This document shows positions 49,803-57,576 of a DNA stretch of 64,000 nucleotides, piece by piece. The stretch lies in the NCBI GenBank assembly GCA_964553045.1, contig CAZKJG010000001.1, positions 62,001 through 126,000 on the forward strand. Direction: 5' to 3'. Within the stretch, counting starts at the first letter, position 1, and every line of letters starts with the position of its first letter. The notes below the pieces were generated by a model. The model did no database searches, was not told where the DNA came from, and saw only the letters and a program-made list of their open reading frames with translations. The position numbers were made by a program, and so were the translations under genes. This DNA is from JAWLEP01 sp964553045 (GTDB lineage Bacteria > Fermentibacterota > Fermentibacteria > Fermentibacterales > JCC-6).

Positions 49803-51185
49803 ATGCCAGGGCACGAGACCGTCGCGGAGATTCTCAAAAGCGAAGAGACCGGCAGGAAGGTCACGGTGCGCGGCTGGATAAAGACCGCCCGCACCGGCAA
49901 GAACGTGGCCTTCGCCCGGGTGAGCGACGGTTCCTGCCAGGACGGCATACAGGTGGTATTCGACAGGGAGTCCTTCATCGACGACGACCTGGCCGGTCTG
50001 GACACCGGAGCGGCGGTTGTCGTCCTCGGCGAGCTGGTGGGATCGCCGGGCCGGGAGCAGTCGGTGGAGGTCAGCGCGGAGTCGATCGAGGTGATCGGCC
50101 CGGCCGGGGAAGGCTACCCCCTGCAGAAGAAGCGTCACACGCTGGAGTTCCTGCGGGGCATGCCCCACCTCCGGGTGCGCACCAACACCTTCGCAGCAGC
50201 CTTCAGGATGCGCCATCATCTCAGTCTGGCCATACACCGCTTCTTCGATGAGCGGGGCTTCTTCTACGTCCATCCTCCGCTGATAACCCAGAGCGACGCC
50301 GAGGGGGCCGGCGAGACATTCCAGGTGACCACGCTCCCCCTGGACAAAGTGCCCCTGCGGGAAGGGAAGGTCGATTTCAGCGACGACTACTTCCGCCGAC
50401 AGGCCTTCCTCAGCGTGAGCGCCCAGCTGGAGGCCGAGCCGCTGGCTCTGGCGCTGGGAAGGGTATACACCTTCGGCCCCACCTTCCGCGCAGACCCCTC
50501 CGATACCAGGGTGCACTGCGCCGAGTTCTGGATGATCGAGCCGGAGATGGCCTTCTTCGACCTGCGCGACAACATCGACCTGATCGAGGAGTTCGTGAGG
50601 TATACGGCGGAGTACGTGATGGAGCGCTGCGAGAGGGAGATCGAGTTCTTCGACCGATACATCCACAAGGGTCTTCGCAGGCGTTACGAGGTCCTTCTCG
50701 AGAGGGGCTTCGGGCGCATAACATACACCGAGGCCATTGAGAGACTGGGGGAGTCCGGACGGGACTTCGAGACCCCTCCGGAATGGGGGGCCGGCCTCTC
50801 TTCCGAGCACGAGCGCTGGCTGGCCGGGGAGCTCTTCGAAAGACCCGTATTCGTCACCGACTACCCCTCGTCGATCAAACCCTTCTACATGAGGCTCGGC
50901 GAAGACGGCAGGACGGTGGCCTGCACCGACCTGCTGGTGCCCGAGGTGGGGGAGATAGTGGGCGGCAGCCAGAGGGAGGAGCGTCTGGAGGTCCTGACGG
51001 CCAGATCCGCGGAGCTCGGAATTGACCTGGACCGCTACGACTGGTACTTTGACCTGAGACGCTGGGGCAGCGTTCCCCACTCGGGCTTCGGCCTGGGTCT
51101 GGAGCGCCTGCTCATGTACTACAGCGGCATCGAGAACATCAGGGACGTGATCCCCTTCCCCAGGACCCTGGGGAGGATGATCTAG
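49803..51185 (+). CDS. asnS: Asparaginyl-tRNA synthetase
   Basis: 460-residue class II synthetase. An N-terminal OB-fold anticodon-binding domain (KVTVRGWIKTARTGKNVAFARV) precedes the catalytic domain: FFYVHPPLITQSDAEGAGETF (motif 1 area), YTFGPTFRADPSDTRVHCAE (motif 2) and GFGLGLERLLMYYSGIENIRD (motif 3). IVGGSQREERL supports AsnRS rather than AspRS. ATG at 49803 behind AGGAGGTG. Possession of AsnRS suggests direct asparagine charging. Confidence 0.93.
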   Translation: MPGHETVAEILKSEETGRKVTVRGWIKTARTGKNVAFARVSDGSCQDGIQVVFDRESFIDDDLAGLDTGAAVVVLGELVGSPGREQSVEVSAESIEVIGPAGEGYPLQKKRHTLEFLRGMPHLRVRTNTFAAAFRMRHHLSLAIHRFFDERGFFYVHPPLITQSDAEGAGETFQVTTLPLDKVPLREGKVDFSDDYFRRQAFLSVSAQLEAEPLALALGRVYTFGPTFRADPSDTRVHCAEFWMIEPEMAFFDLRDNIDLIEEFVRYTAEYVMERCEREIEFFDRYIHKGLRRRYEVLLERGFGRITYTEAIERLGESGRDFETPPEWGAGLSSEHERWLAGELFERPVFVTDYPSSIKPFYMRLGEDGRTVACTDLLVPEVGEIVGGSQREERLEVLTARSAELGIDLDRYDWYFDLRRWGSVPHSGFGLGLERLLMYYSGIENIRDVIPFPRTLGRMI

Positions 51186-51278
51186 TCCGGCGTACCGCTA
51201 CGGAAAGAGAACATTAACGCAGGGCCGGCGTACAGCGCGCCGCGCCGGGATCAAAACCGCAACGAAGGCAGGGATGGT

Positions 51279-54200
51279 ATGAGCAAGAAGACGATGAAGA
51301 CCCTGGACGGAAACGAAGCCGTTGCGAGGGTGGGCCACAAGCTCAGCGAGGTTGTGGCCATCTACCCCATCACCCCCTCCAGTCCCATGGGCGAGCACGC
51401 CGACGCCTGGTCGGCGCAGGGACAGACCAACGTGTGGGGAACTGTACCCCTGGTGCAGGAGATGCAGAGCGAGGGCGGCGCTTCGGCCTCGGTGCACGGA
51501 GCGCTCCAGACGGGAGCCCTGACCACCACCTTCACCGCCTCGCAGGGCCTGATGCTCATGATCCCCTCCATGTACAAGATAGCCGCGGAGCTGACCCCCG
51601 GTGTCTTCCACGTCTCCGCCAGAAGCCTGGCCTGCCAGGCCCTTTCCATCTTCGGAGACCACAGCGACGTCATGGCCGTCCGCAACACGGGATTCTGTCT
51701 GCTGGCCAGCGCCTCGGTCCAGGAGGCCCACGATCTGGCCGCAATAGCCCACGCTGCCGCAGTCAAGTGCCGTCTGCCCTTCGTCCATTTCTTCGACGGC
51801 TTCCGCACCAGCCATGAGATCCAGAAGGTCGAGCTGCTGGACGAGGATGTCATGAAGAAGATGATGGACGTGGAGGCGGTGCTGGCTCACCGCAACCGCG
51901 GCCTGAACCCCAACTCCCCGGTGGTCCGCGGCACAAGCCAGAATCCCGACGTCTACTTCCAGGGCCGTGAGACGGTAAACCCCTACTACGTTGCCGCTCC
52001 CGCCATCGTGCAGGAGACCATGGACCGGTTCGCCGAGCTCACCGGCCACAGCTACCACCTGTTCGACTACGTCGGACATCCCGAGGCCGAGAGGGTGGTT
52101 GTCCAGATGACCTCCGGCTGCGATGTAGCCCACGAGACCGTGCAGATGCTGGCCGACGGCGGAGAGAAGGTGGGCCTGGTCAAGGTGCGCCTCTACAGAC
52201 CGTTCGACATGCAGGCCTTTGTGGACGCCCTGCCCGGGACAGTCAAGGCGGTGGCGCCACTGGACAGGACCAAGGAGTCCGGATCCCCCGGCGAGCCCCT
52301 CTACCTGGACGTCGTGGACGCCCTCCACGAGCAAGGCATGCACGATGTCAAGGTGGCCGGCGGACGCTACGGCCTCTCCAGCAAGGAGTACACCCCCGGC
52401 ATGGTCAAGGCCGTCCTGGACAACCTCGCCAAGGACGACCCCAAGAACCACTACACGGTAGGCATCGAGGACGATGTCACCAACACCTCGCTTGACGTCA
52501 GCAGCGACTTCTGCCTGGAGAGCCCGGGAGTCCACCAGGCCGTGTTCTTCGGCCTGGGCTCAGACGGTACCGTGGGGGCCAACAAGAACTCCATCAAGAT
52601 CATCGGCGAGGAGACGGACAACTACGCCCAGGGCTACTTCCAGTACGACTCCAAGAAGGCCGGCGCGGTCACCGTCTCCCACCTCCGCTTCGGGCCCGAG
52701 CCCATAAAGCTCACCTGCCTGGTCTCCGAGGCCGACTTCGTGGGAGTCCACCAGACGGTGTTCATGGAGAAGTACGACATACTCTCCCAGTACGCGGCCG
52801 ACGGGGCAACCTTCCTGCTGAACACGCAGGCCGGCCCCGACGAGGTGTGGGACACGCTGCCGCGGGAGGCCCAGGAGGTGATAGTCGACCGCAACCTGGA
52901 GTTCTACGTCATCGACGCCTACGACGTGGCCGATCAGGCCGAGATGGGCGTACGCATCAACACCATCATGCAGACCTGCTTCTTCGCCATCTCCGGTGTC
53001 CTTCCACGGGACGAGGCCATAGAGAAGATCAAGGACTCCATCCGCAAGACCTACGGCAGCAAGGGGGAGGATGTAGTCCAGAAGAACTTCCGCGCCGTGG
53101 ACATGGCGCTGGACAACCTCCACCAGGTGGACTACCCCAAGGAGGTCACCAGCGACTTCAGCATGCCTCCCACGGTCCCCGAGGAGGCCCCGGAGTTCGT
53201 CCAGGACGTCACGGCAAAGATCATCCGCCGCGAGGGCGACAGCGTCCCCGTCTCCGCCATGCCGGAGGACGGGTCCTTCCCCATGGGAACCACCAGGTGG
53301 GAGAAACGCAACGTGGCCCTGGAGATACCGGTCTGGAACCCCGACACCTGCATCCAGTGCGGCATCTGCAGCCTGGTGTGCCCCCATGCGGCCATACGAA
53401 TGAAGATCTACGACTCCGAGGAGCTGGAGGGCGCACCGGAGGCCTTCAAGTCCACCGGGGCCAAGACCAAGAAGTTCGAGGGCAAGAAGTGCACGGTGCA
53501 GGTAGCCCCCGAGGACTGCACCGGCTGTGACGTGTGCGTGAGGTACTGCCCCATGAAGGCCAAGGAAGCGGTGAAGATGGAGCCCCAGCCGCCCCTGCGT
53601 GAGCAGGAGGCGAAGAACTGGGCCTTCTTCCGGGAGATCCCGGACTACGACCGCGCCGAGCTGGGCACCAGCCTCAAGGACACCCAGCTCATGCGGCCGC
53701 TGTTCGAGTTCAGCGGCGCCTGCGCCGGCTGCGGCGAAACCGGCTACGTCAAGCTGGTTACCCAGCTGTTCGGCGACCGGGCAGTAATCGCGAACGCCAC
53801 CGGGTGCAGCTCCATCTACGGCGGCAATCTTCCCACCACGCCCTACTGCGCCGACGAGAACGGCCGCGGGCCGGCCTGGAACAACAGCCTCTTCGAGGAC
53901 GCCGCGGAGTTCGGATACGGCTTCCGCCTCACCGCCGACAAGCACACGGAGTTCGCCGTGGAGCTGCTCAAGAAGCTTCGCGGGCAGGTGGGCGAGCAGC
54001 TGGCCGACAGGCTGCTGGACAACCTCGACCAGGAGGACGAGGTCCAGATAGCCAAGCAGCGCGGCCTTGTTGCCGACCTGTTGAAGAAGTTGCGGGAGAT
54101 CGACAGCCCCGACGCCAGGCAGCTGGAGACGGTGGCCGACTACCTGGTCCACCGCAGCGTGTGGATCTTCGGAGGCGACGGCTGGGCCTACGACATCGGA

Positions 54201-54806
54201 TACGGCGGCCTGGACCACGTGCTGGCGCAGGGCAGGGACGTCAACGCCCTGGTGCTGGACACCGAGGTCTACTCCAACACCGGCGGGCAGAGTTCCAAGG
54301 CCACTCCGCTGGGCGCGGTGGCCAAGTTCGCCATGGCGGGCAAGCCCCAGCCCAAGAAGGACCTGGCCATGATCTCCATGACCTACGGAAACATCTACGT
54401 GGCCAGGATAGCCATGGGCGCAGACCTCAACCAGGCGGTCAAGGCGATAGCGGAGGCAGAGAGCTACCGCGGCCCCAGCATCGTCATCGCCTACTCCCAC
54501 TGCATCGCCCACGGCTTCAACCTGCTGCACGGCCTGGACCACCAGAAGCTGGCGGTGAAGTCCGGCATCTGGCCGCTGATGCGGTTCGACCCCAGGCGAA
54601 TCGAGCAGGGCGAGAACCCGCTGCAGCTGGACAGCAAAGGCCCCTCCATCCCCCTCTCGGAGTACGCCTATACCGAAACCCGCTTCAAGACGCTGAAGCA
54701 GTCCAACCCCGAGCGGGCGAAGAGGCTCCTCGAGCAGGCCCAGGAGGAGGTCAGCAGGCGCTGGAAGCTGTACAAGCAGATGGCCGAGATGGATTACACC
54801 GTCTAG
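51279..54806 (+). CDS. nifJ: Pyruvate:ferredoxin (flavodoxin) oxidoreductase
   Basis: 1175 residues, full length for the single-chain enzyme that converts pyruvate and CoA to acetyl-CoA, CO2 and reduced ferredoxin. The domains run in order: pyrimidine-binding (YPITPSSPMGEHADAW), domain II, the gamma domain (FGLGSDGTVGANKNSIKIIG), two ferredoxin clusters (CIQCGICSLVCPHA; CTGCDVCVRYCPMKA), and the TPP/third-cluster domain (GACAGCGETGY; GDGWAYDIGYGGLDHVLAQG; DTEVYSNTGGQSSK). Start ATG behind GGCAGGGATGGT. Points to anaerobic pyruvate metabolism. Confidence 0.97.
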   Translation: MSKKTMKTLDGNEAVARVGHKLSEVVAIYPITPSSPMGEHADAWSAQGQTNVWGTVPLVQEMQSEGGASASVHGALQTGALTTTFTASQGLMLMIPSMYKIAAELTPGVFHVSARSLACQALSIFGDHSDVMAVRNTGFCLLASASVQEAHDLAAIAHAAAVKCRLPFVHFFDGFRTSHEIQKVELLDEDVMKKMMDVEAVLAHRNRGLNPNSPVVRGTSQNPDVYFQGRETVNPYYVAAPAIVQETMDRFAELTGHSYHLFDYVGHPEAERVVVQMTSGCDVAHETVQMLADGGEKVGLVKVRLYRPFDMQAFVDALPGTVKAVAPLDRTKESGSPGEPLYLDVVDALHEQGMHDVKVAGGRYGLSSKEYTPGMVKAVLDNLAKDDPKNHYTVGIEDDVTNTSLDVSSDFCLESPGVHQAVFFGLGSDGTVGANKNSIKIIGEETDNYAQGYFQYDSKKAGAVTVSHLRFGPEPIKLTCLVSEADFVGVHQTVFMEKYDILSQYAADGATFLLNTQAGPDEVWDTLPREAQEVIVDRNLEFYVIDAYDVADQAEMGVRINTIMQTCFFAISGVLPRDEAIEKIKDSIRKTYGSKGEDVVQKNFRAVDMALDNLHQVDYPKEVTSDFSMPPTVPEEAPEFVQDVTAKIIRREGDSVPVSAMPEDGSFPMGTTRWEKRNVALEIPVWNPDTCIQCGICSLVCPHAAIRMKIYDSEELEGAPEAFKSTGAKTKKFEGKKCTVQVAPEDCTGCDVCVRYCPMKAKEAVKMEPQPPLREQEAKNWAFFREIPDYDRAELGTSLKDTQLMRPLFEFSGACAGCGETGYVKLVTQLFGDRAVIANATGCSSIYGGNLPTTPYCADENGRGPAWNNSLFEDAAEFGYGFRLTADKHTEFAVELLKKLRGQVGEQLADRLLDNLDQEDEVQIAKQRGLVADLLKKLREIDSPDARQLETVADYLVHRSVWIFGGDGWAYDIGYGGLDHVLAQGRDVNALVLDTEVYSNTGGQSSKATPLGAVAKFAMAGKPQPKKDLAMISMTYGNIYVARIAMGADLNQAVKAIAEAESYRGPSIVIAYSHCIAHGFNLLHGLDHQKLAVKSGIWPLMRFDPRRIEQGENPLQLDSKGPSIPLSEYAYTETRFKTLKQSNPERAKRLLEQAQEEVSRRWKLYKQMAEMDYTV

Positions 54807-54824
54807 CAACGCAACCCGCACGAG

Positions 54825-54852
54825 CGAGGGGGCGCCGGCCGGCGCCCCCTCG
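54825..54852 (+). terminator. 28-base perfect GC palindrome after nifJ
   Basis: CGAGGGGGCGCCGG (54825-54838) followed at once by its exact complement (54839-54852); the loop must come from the central bases. No T-run after it (GCATTTCC). Sits in the 78-base gap before the symporter gene. Confidence 0.55.
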
Positions 54853-54884
54853 GCATTTCCAGGAAAGGTGCCGCCCTGTCCCCC

Positions 54885-56216
54885 TTGCTGGTTCTGCTAT
54901 ACGCCCTCGGCCTGATCCTGGCCGGCCTCTTGCTGAGGAGGCCGGGAGGCCGGGCCGAAAAGTACCTGGCGGGCCGTTCACTGGGCTCCGCGGCGGTGGC
55001 CTCCACCCTGGCCGCCACCTCCATCGGCGGCAGCGCTACCGTGGCCCTGGCCGGCTACGTATACACCCGGGGGCTTCCGGGCCTCTGGCTGGACCTTCCC
55101 CTGGCCGCCGGCCTCATGGCAACCGGTCTTCTGCTGGCCGGCCGCGTACGCTCCTCCGGCGCCATGTCCCTGCCCGACCTGTCCAGCAGGTACTACGGTC
55201 GCGGCTTCCGCACCGCCCTTGCGGTCCTGGTCCTGGGGGCTGAGGTGGCGTGGTTCGCGCTTCTCACCCGGGCGGCAGCCCCCTTCCTGGGGGAGATGAC
55301 GGGTCTCTCAGAGACCTTGGGCATACTGCTCACAGCCGGGCTGTTCACCTTCTACACCGCACTGGGAGGCCAGCGGGCGGTTGCCGCTTCCGACGGCGCG
55401 CAGCTGGCCCTGGTGCTGGCCTGCGGCCTGATACTTCCCGCGGGTCTGGTCCTGGCCAGGACCGACCTGCTGGCCGGGCTCAGCCCCTCGCTGACACGAT
55501 TCCCCACGGGTCCCGGTCTGGACGTCAGGGCCCTCCTGGGACTCTTCGCGATGATGGCCCTTCCCGGAATGGTGGGCGGCGACGTCTACGGCAAGCTGCT
55601 GTCGGCCCGGGACCGAAGAAGCGCCAGGAGGGGGGCGGTGGCGGCGGGGCTGATAAAGCTGGCCGCCGCGGCCTGCGTGGCGGTTCTGGCCCTGGGCGCC
55701 CACCGCCTGCTTCCACCGGGCCAGAGCCCGGACTCGGTTCTATCGTCGGTTCTCTCGGAGGTGATGCCGGCATCCCTGCTTCCGCTGGCCTGGCTGGCCT
55801 TCCTGGCCGCCATGATGTCCTCGGCCGACAGCGTCCTGCTAACCGGCGCGACCGTGCTGGACGTGGACCTGCTCCCCGGCCACTGGGATCACCTGGGCAT
55901 CCGGCCCCCGGCGGTGGTGGCCGTCCTGGCCGTGGCCGGCACAGCGATCGCGCTGGCCTCGGGGGGGATAATTCCGCTTCTGACGTGGGCCTATACGGTC
56001 TTCGCCGCCGGGGCTCCGCTACCCATGCTGGCGGCTCTTCTGCTGCGGCGAAAGGTCCCGGGGTCCTGGGCAACAGCGGCCCTGGCGGCCGGCGGCTCCA
56101 CGGCGGCGGTCGCCAAGCTCATGCAGTGCCAGTCGGCCGTTCTCGCGGGTCTCGGGGTATCCGCTCTCCTTACTCTGGCGGGGCTGGTTGCCGGCGTTCG
56201 GAAGGCGGAGGGCTAA
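54885..56216 (+). CDS. Sodium:solute symporter family protein
   Basis: 443 residues, about 13 membrane helices. RAEKYLAGRSLG, ATSIGGSATVALAGYVYTRGLP and LPDLSSRYYG are SSS-family motifs, with FLAAMMSSADSVLLTGATVLDVDL in the region of helix 9. Transports an unknown solute with sodium. TTG at 54885 is the first conventional start, but AGGAAAGG lies seven bases before an in-frame CTG at 54876, which may be the true start. Its end overlaps the converging PTS gene by four bases. Confidence 0.84.
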   Translation: MLVLLYALGLILAGLLLRRPGGRAEKYLAGRSLGSAAVASTLAATSIGGSATVALAGYVYTRGLPGLWLDLPLAAGLMATGLLLAGRVRSSGAMSLPDLSSRYYGRGFRTALAVLVLGAEVAWFALLTRAAAPFLGEMTGLSETLGILLTAGLFTFYTALGGQRAVAASDGAQLALVLACGLILPAGLVLARTDLLAGLSPSLTRFPTGPGLDVRALLGLFAMMALPGMVGGDVYGKLLSARDRRSARRGAVAAGLIKLAAAACVAVLALGAHRLLPPGQSPDSVLSSVLSEVMPASLLPLAWLAFLAAMMSSADSVLLTGATVLDVDLLPGHWDHLGIRPPAVVAVLAVAGTAIALASGGIIPLLTWAYTVFAAGAPLPMLAALLLRRKVPGSWATAALAAGGSTAAVAKLMQCQSAVLAGLGVSALLTLAGLVAGVRKAEG

Positions 56217-56695
56217 CCGGAACGCCCTTCCTCATCCTCCGAGAGCGCGGTCATGCGGATCATTCGATATATCTGAGCCGGTGCGGTAGCCAGTGTCATG
56301 TCCTCCCTGACGGACTCCCGCTTGAGTATCGACACGACCTCCGAGAGCAGCCGGGAGTACTTCTCCGGCTGGCCGGAGGCGGTGACGATCATCACCACCA
56401 GTCGTACCGGCTCGTCATCAAGAGATTCGTAATCGACTATTCCGGAAGGGCTTATTCCCAATGCTACGGCGGCCGAACCGAGATTCTCCAGCCTGGCGTG
56501 GGGTACTGCTATGCCGAGGCCTATCCCCGTGCTCATGCTGGCTTCCCTGCGGAAGATGAGCCTCTCGAGCAGGGAACCGTCGGACACACCTCCGCTGGAG
56601 GCCATCAGGTCGACTAGTTCCAGGAGAGCTCCCCGCTTGTGGGTTGACCGGAGTATGGTGCAACGTTCGACGGTGATGTGGTTCAGAAGCTCCAT
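56213..56695 (-). CDS. PTS EIIA domain protein (fructose/nitrogen type)
   Basis: 160 residues of PTS_EIIA_2 fold. The phosphorylated histidine is H66 in GIGLGIAVPHAR. The first half has TKRGALLELVD-like sequence (HKRGALLELVDLM) and the end QIYRMIRMTALSEDEEG. No EI, HPr or permease gene is near, so a regulatory (PtsN-like) role is more likely than sugar transport (inference). Start ATG after GGGGGCTGAATA. Converges on the symporter gene. Confidence 0.85.
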   Translation of the reverse strand: MELLNHITVERCTILRSTHKRGALLELVDLMASSGGVSDGSLLERLIFRREASMSTGIGLGIAVPHARLENLGSAAVALGISPSGIVDYESLDDEPVRLVVMIVTASGQPEKYSRLLSEVVSILKRESVREDMTLATAPAQIYRMIRMTALSEDEEGRSG

Positions 56696-56779
56696 TATTC
56701 AGCCCCCGCGTTGAGCCCTGCCCGCCCGTTGCGGCCGGCGGGCCAGGCCGGGCTTTACAATTTTAGGATAACAGGGAGA

Positions 56780-56793
56780 GGACATCGATGTCC
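56780..56793. repeat. Perfect 14-base palindrome GGACATCGATGTCC
   Basis: Lies between the PTS gene and the tmRNA 3' end. On the minus strand it follows the tmRNA, preceded by a weak hairpin (AGCC TTTG GGGCT). It may be part of the tmRNA terminator or a protein-binding site. Confidence 0.35.
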
Positions 56794-56821
56794 ACCGAAG
56801 CCCCAAAGGCTGAATGAGGAG

Positions 56822-57171
56822 TGGTGGAGGCGGCGGGAATCGAACCCGCGTCCGGGGACGGGGACGGCACGGTCACTACATGCTTAGGCCTGCGTTGTAT
56901 TTCCCCCCGGGTCGGCCCAGACCCGCCTCTCCGGGAGTAGTCGCCCTTGAATCTCACCGGTACACCTGACGACTGGGCTTTCCGGCCAGCCCTCCTTATG
57001 GCGCCCGACCCCCGGCCGGAAGGCACGTCCGGGGCGGACGGCCGCTCCCTCAGGAGCGGCAGTTTGCCGTTTTATGCGGCAGTTGTGTTGTTCCGCGTGT
57101 TTTACGAGGCCGCGGACCTCGGCATGCAACCATGCGGCCACTTCCGAACCCGTCGAGACCAAGTCGCCCCC
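56822..57171 (-). ncRNA. ssrA: tmRNA
   Basis: 350 nt. The 5' end GGGGGCGA pairs with the 3' CGCCTCC+ACCA to form a seven-pair acceptor stem with one G-U. The 3' tRNA-like end has GGGTTCGATTCCCGC as T arm, and CTCGACGGGTTCGG follows the 5' stem as usual. The tag frame ends GCC-GCA-TAA at 57080-57072 and reads back as NTRNNTTAA, beginning with AAC because an in-frame TAA lies directly upstream. It rescues stalled ribosomes. No SmpB gene in the window. Confidence 0.93.
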
Positions 57172-57194
57172 ACGGTCGAATATGCAACCTAAGC

Positions 57195-57214
57195 TGACGG
57201 GCACTTGCCCGTCA
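57195..57214. repeat. Perfect 20-base inverted repeat in the tmRNA/rpmB intergenic region
   Basis: TGACGGGCA, CT, TGCCCGTCA. Located 24 bases upstream of the tmRNA 5' end and 70 bases upstream of the rpmB promoter; a TTGACG lies in its minus-strand edge. Could be an operator or a structured promoter element. Confidence 0.45.
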
Positions 57215-57266
57215 ACCACTCACTTCTACAACCCGCCTGCGGCGGAGGAAGTTCCCGGCCGTCAGG

Positions 57267-57295
57267 CTTGCAGTCCCCGGGGCCATGGGTTATCT
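57267..57295 (+). promoter_or_regulatory. Candidate sigma-70 promoter of rpmB
   Basis: TTGCAG (57267-57272), 17 bases, TATCTT (57290-57295). The start would be about 35 bases before the rpmB ATG. Read by eye; no experimental support. Confidence 0.5.
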
Positions 57296-57335
57296 TCCCG
57301 GCTTGAGTTCAATGGAATCGGACAGGGGGAATGTC

Positions 57336-57527
57336 ATGGCACGCCGTTGCGAGATATGCGGTAAGTCCCCTTCAGTCGGGCACAAGGTCAGCCATTCCGA
57401 GAAGAAGACCAAGCACACCTGGAACCCCAACCTCCAGAGGGTACGGGCTCTGGTTGACGGCAGGGTCAGGCGCATAAGGGTCTGCACCAGCTGCATCAGG
57501 GCGGGCAAGGTCAGGAAGGCTCACTAA
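57336..57527 (+). CDS. rpmB: Ribosomal protein bL28
   Basis: 63 residues. RRCEICGKSPSVGHKVSHS is the classic start with the first zinc CxxC; the second pair is CTSC in RVCTSCIRAGKV. Between them NPNLQRVRALVDGRVRRI is typical. A zinc-containing (C+) form. ATG at 57336 follows GGGGGAA. Monocistronic, with its own promoter and terminator. Confidence 0.95.
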   Translation: MARRCEICGKSPSVGHKVSHSEKKTKHTWNPNLQRVRALVDGRVRRIRVCTSCIRAGKVRKAH

Positions 57528-57551
57528 CCGCTGAGTTGCGGGATGATCGGG

Positions 57552-57575
57552 GGCCGGCGCGAAGCGCCGGCCTTC
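57552..57575. terminator. Bidirectional hairpin between rpmB and the radical SAM gene
   Basis: GGCCGGCGC (57552-57560), loop GAA, GCGCCGGCC (57564-57572), then TTCTCTATT. Serves two converging transcripts. Confidence 0.65.
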
Positions 57576-57576
57576 T

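Noticed and set aside
52560..54821. A 753-codon antisense open frame inside nifJ
   Set aside because: It is a complement-strand shadow of a strongly conserved gene and has a Val/Gly/His/Leu composition typical of antisense frames in G+C-rich DNA.
56822..56860. A tRNA-like T arm and CCA end on the minus strand
   Set aside because: No anticodon arm follows; the matching 5' half lies 350 bases away, so it is the 3' end of tmRNA rather than a tRNA gene.
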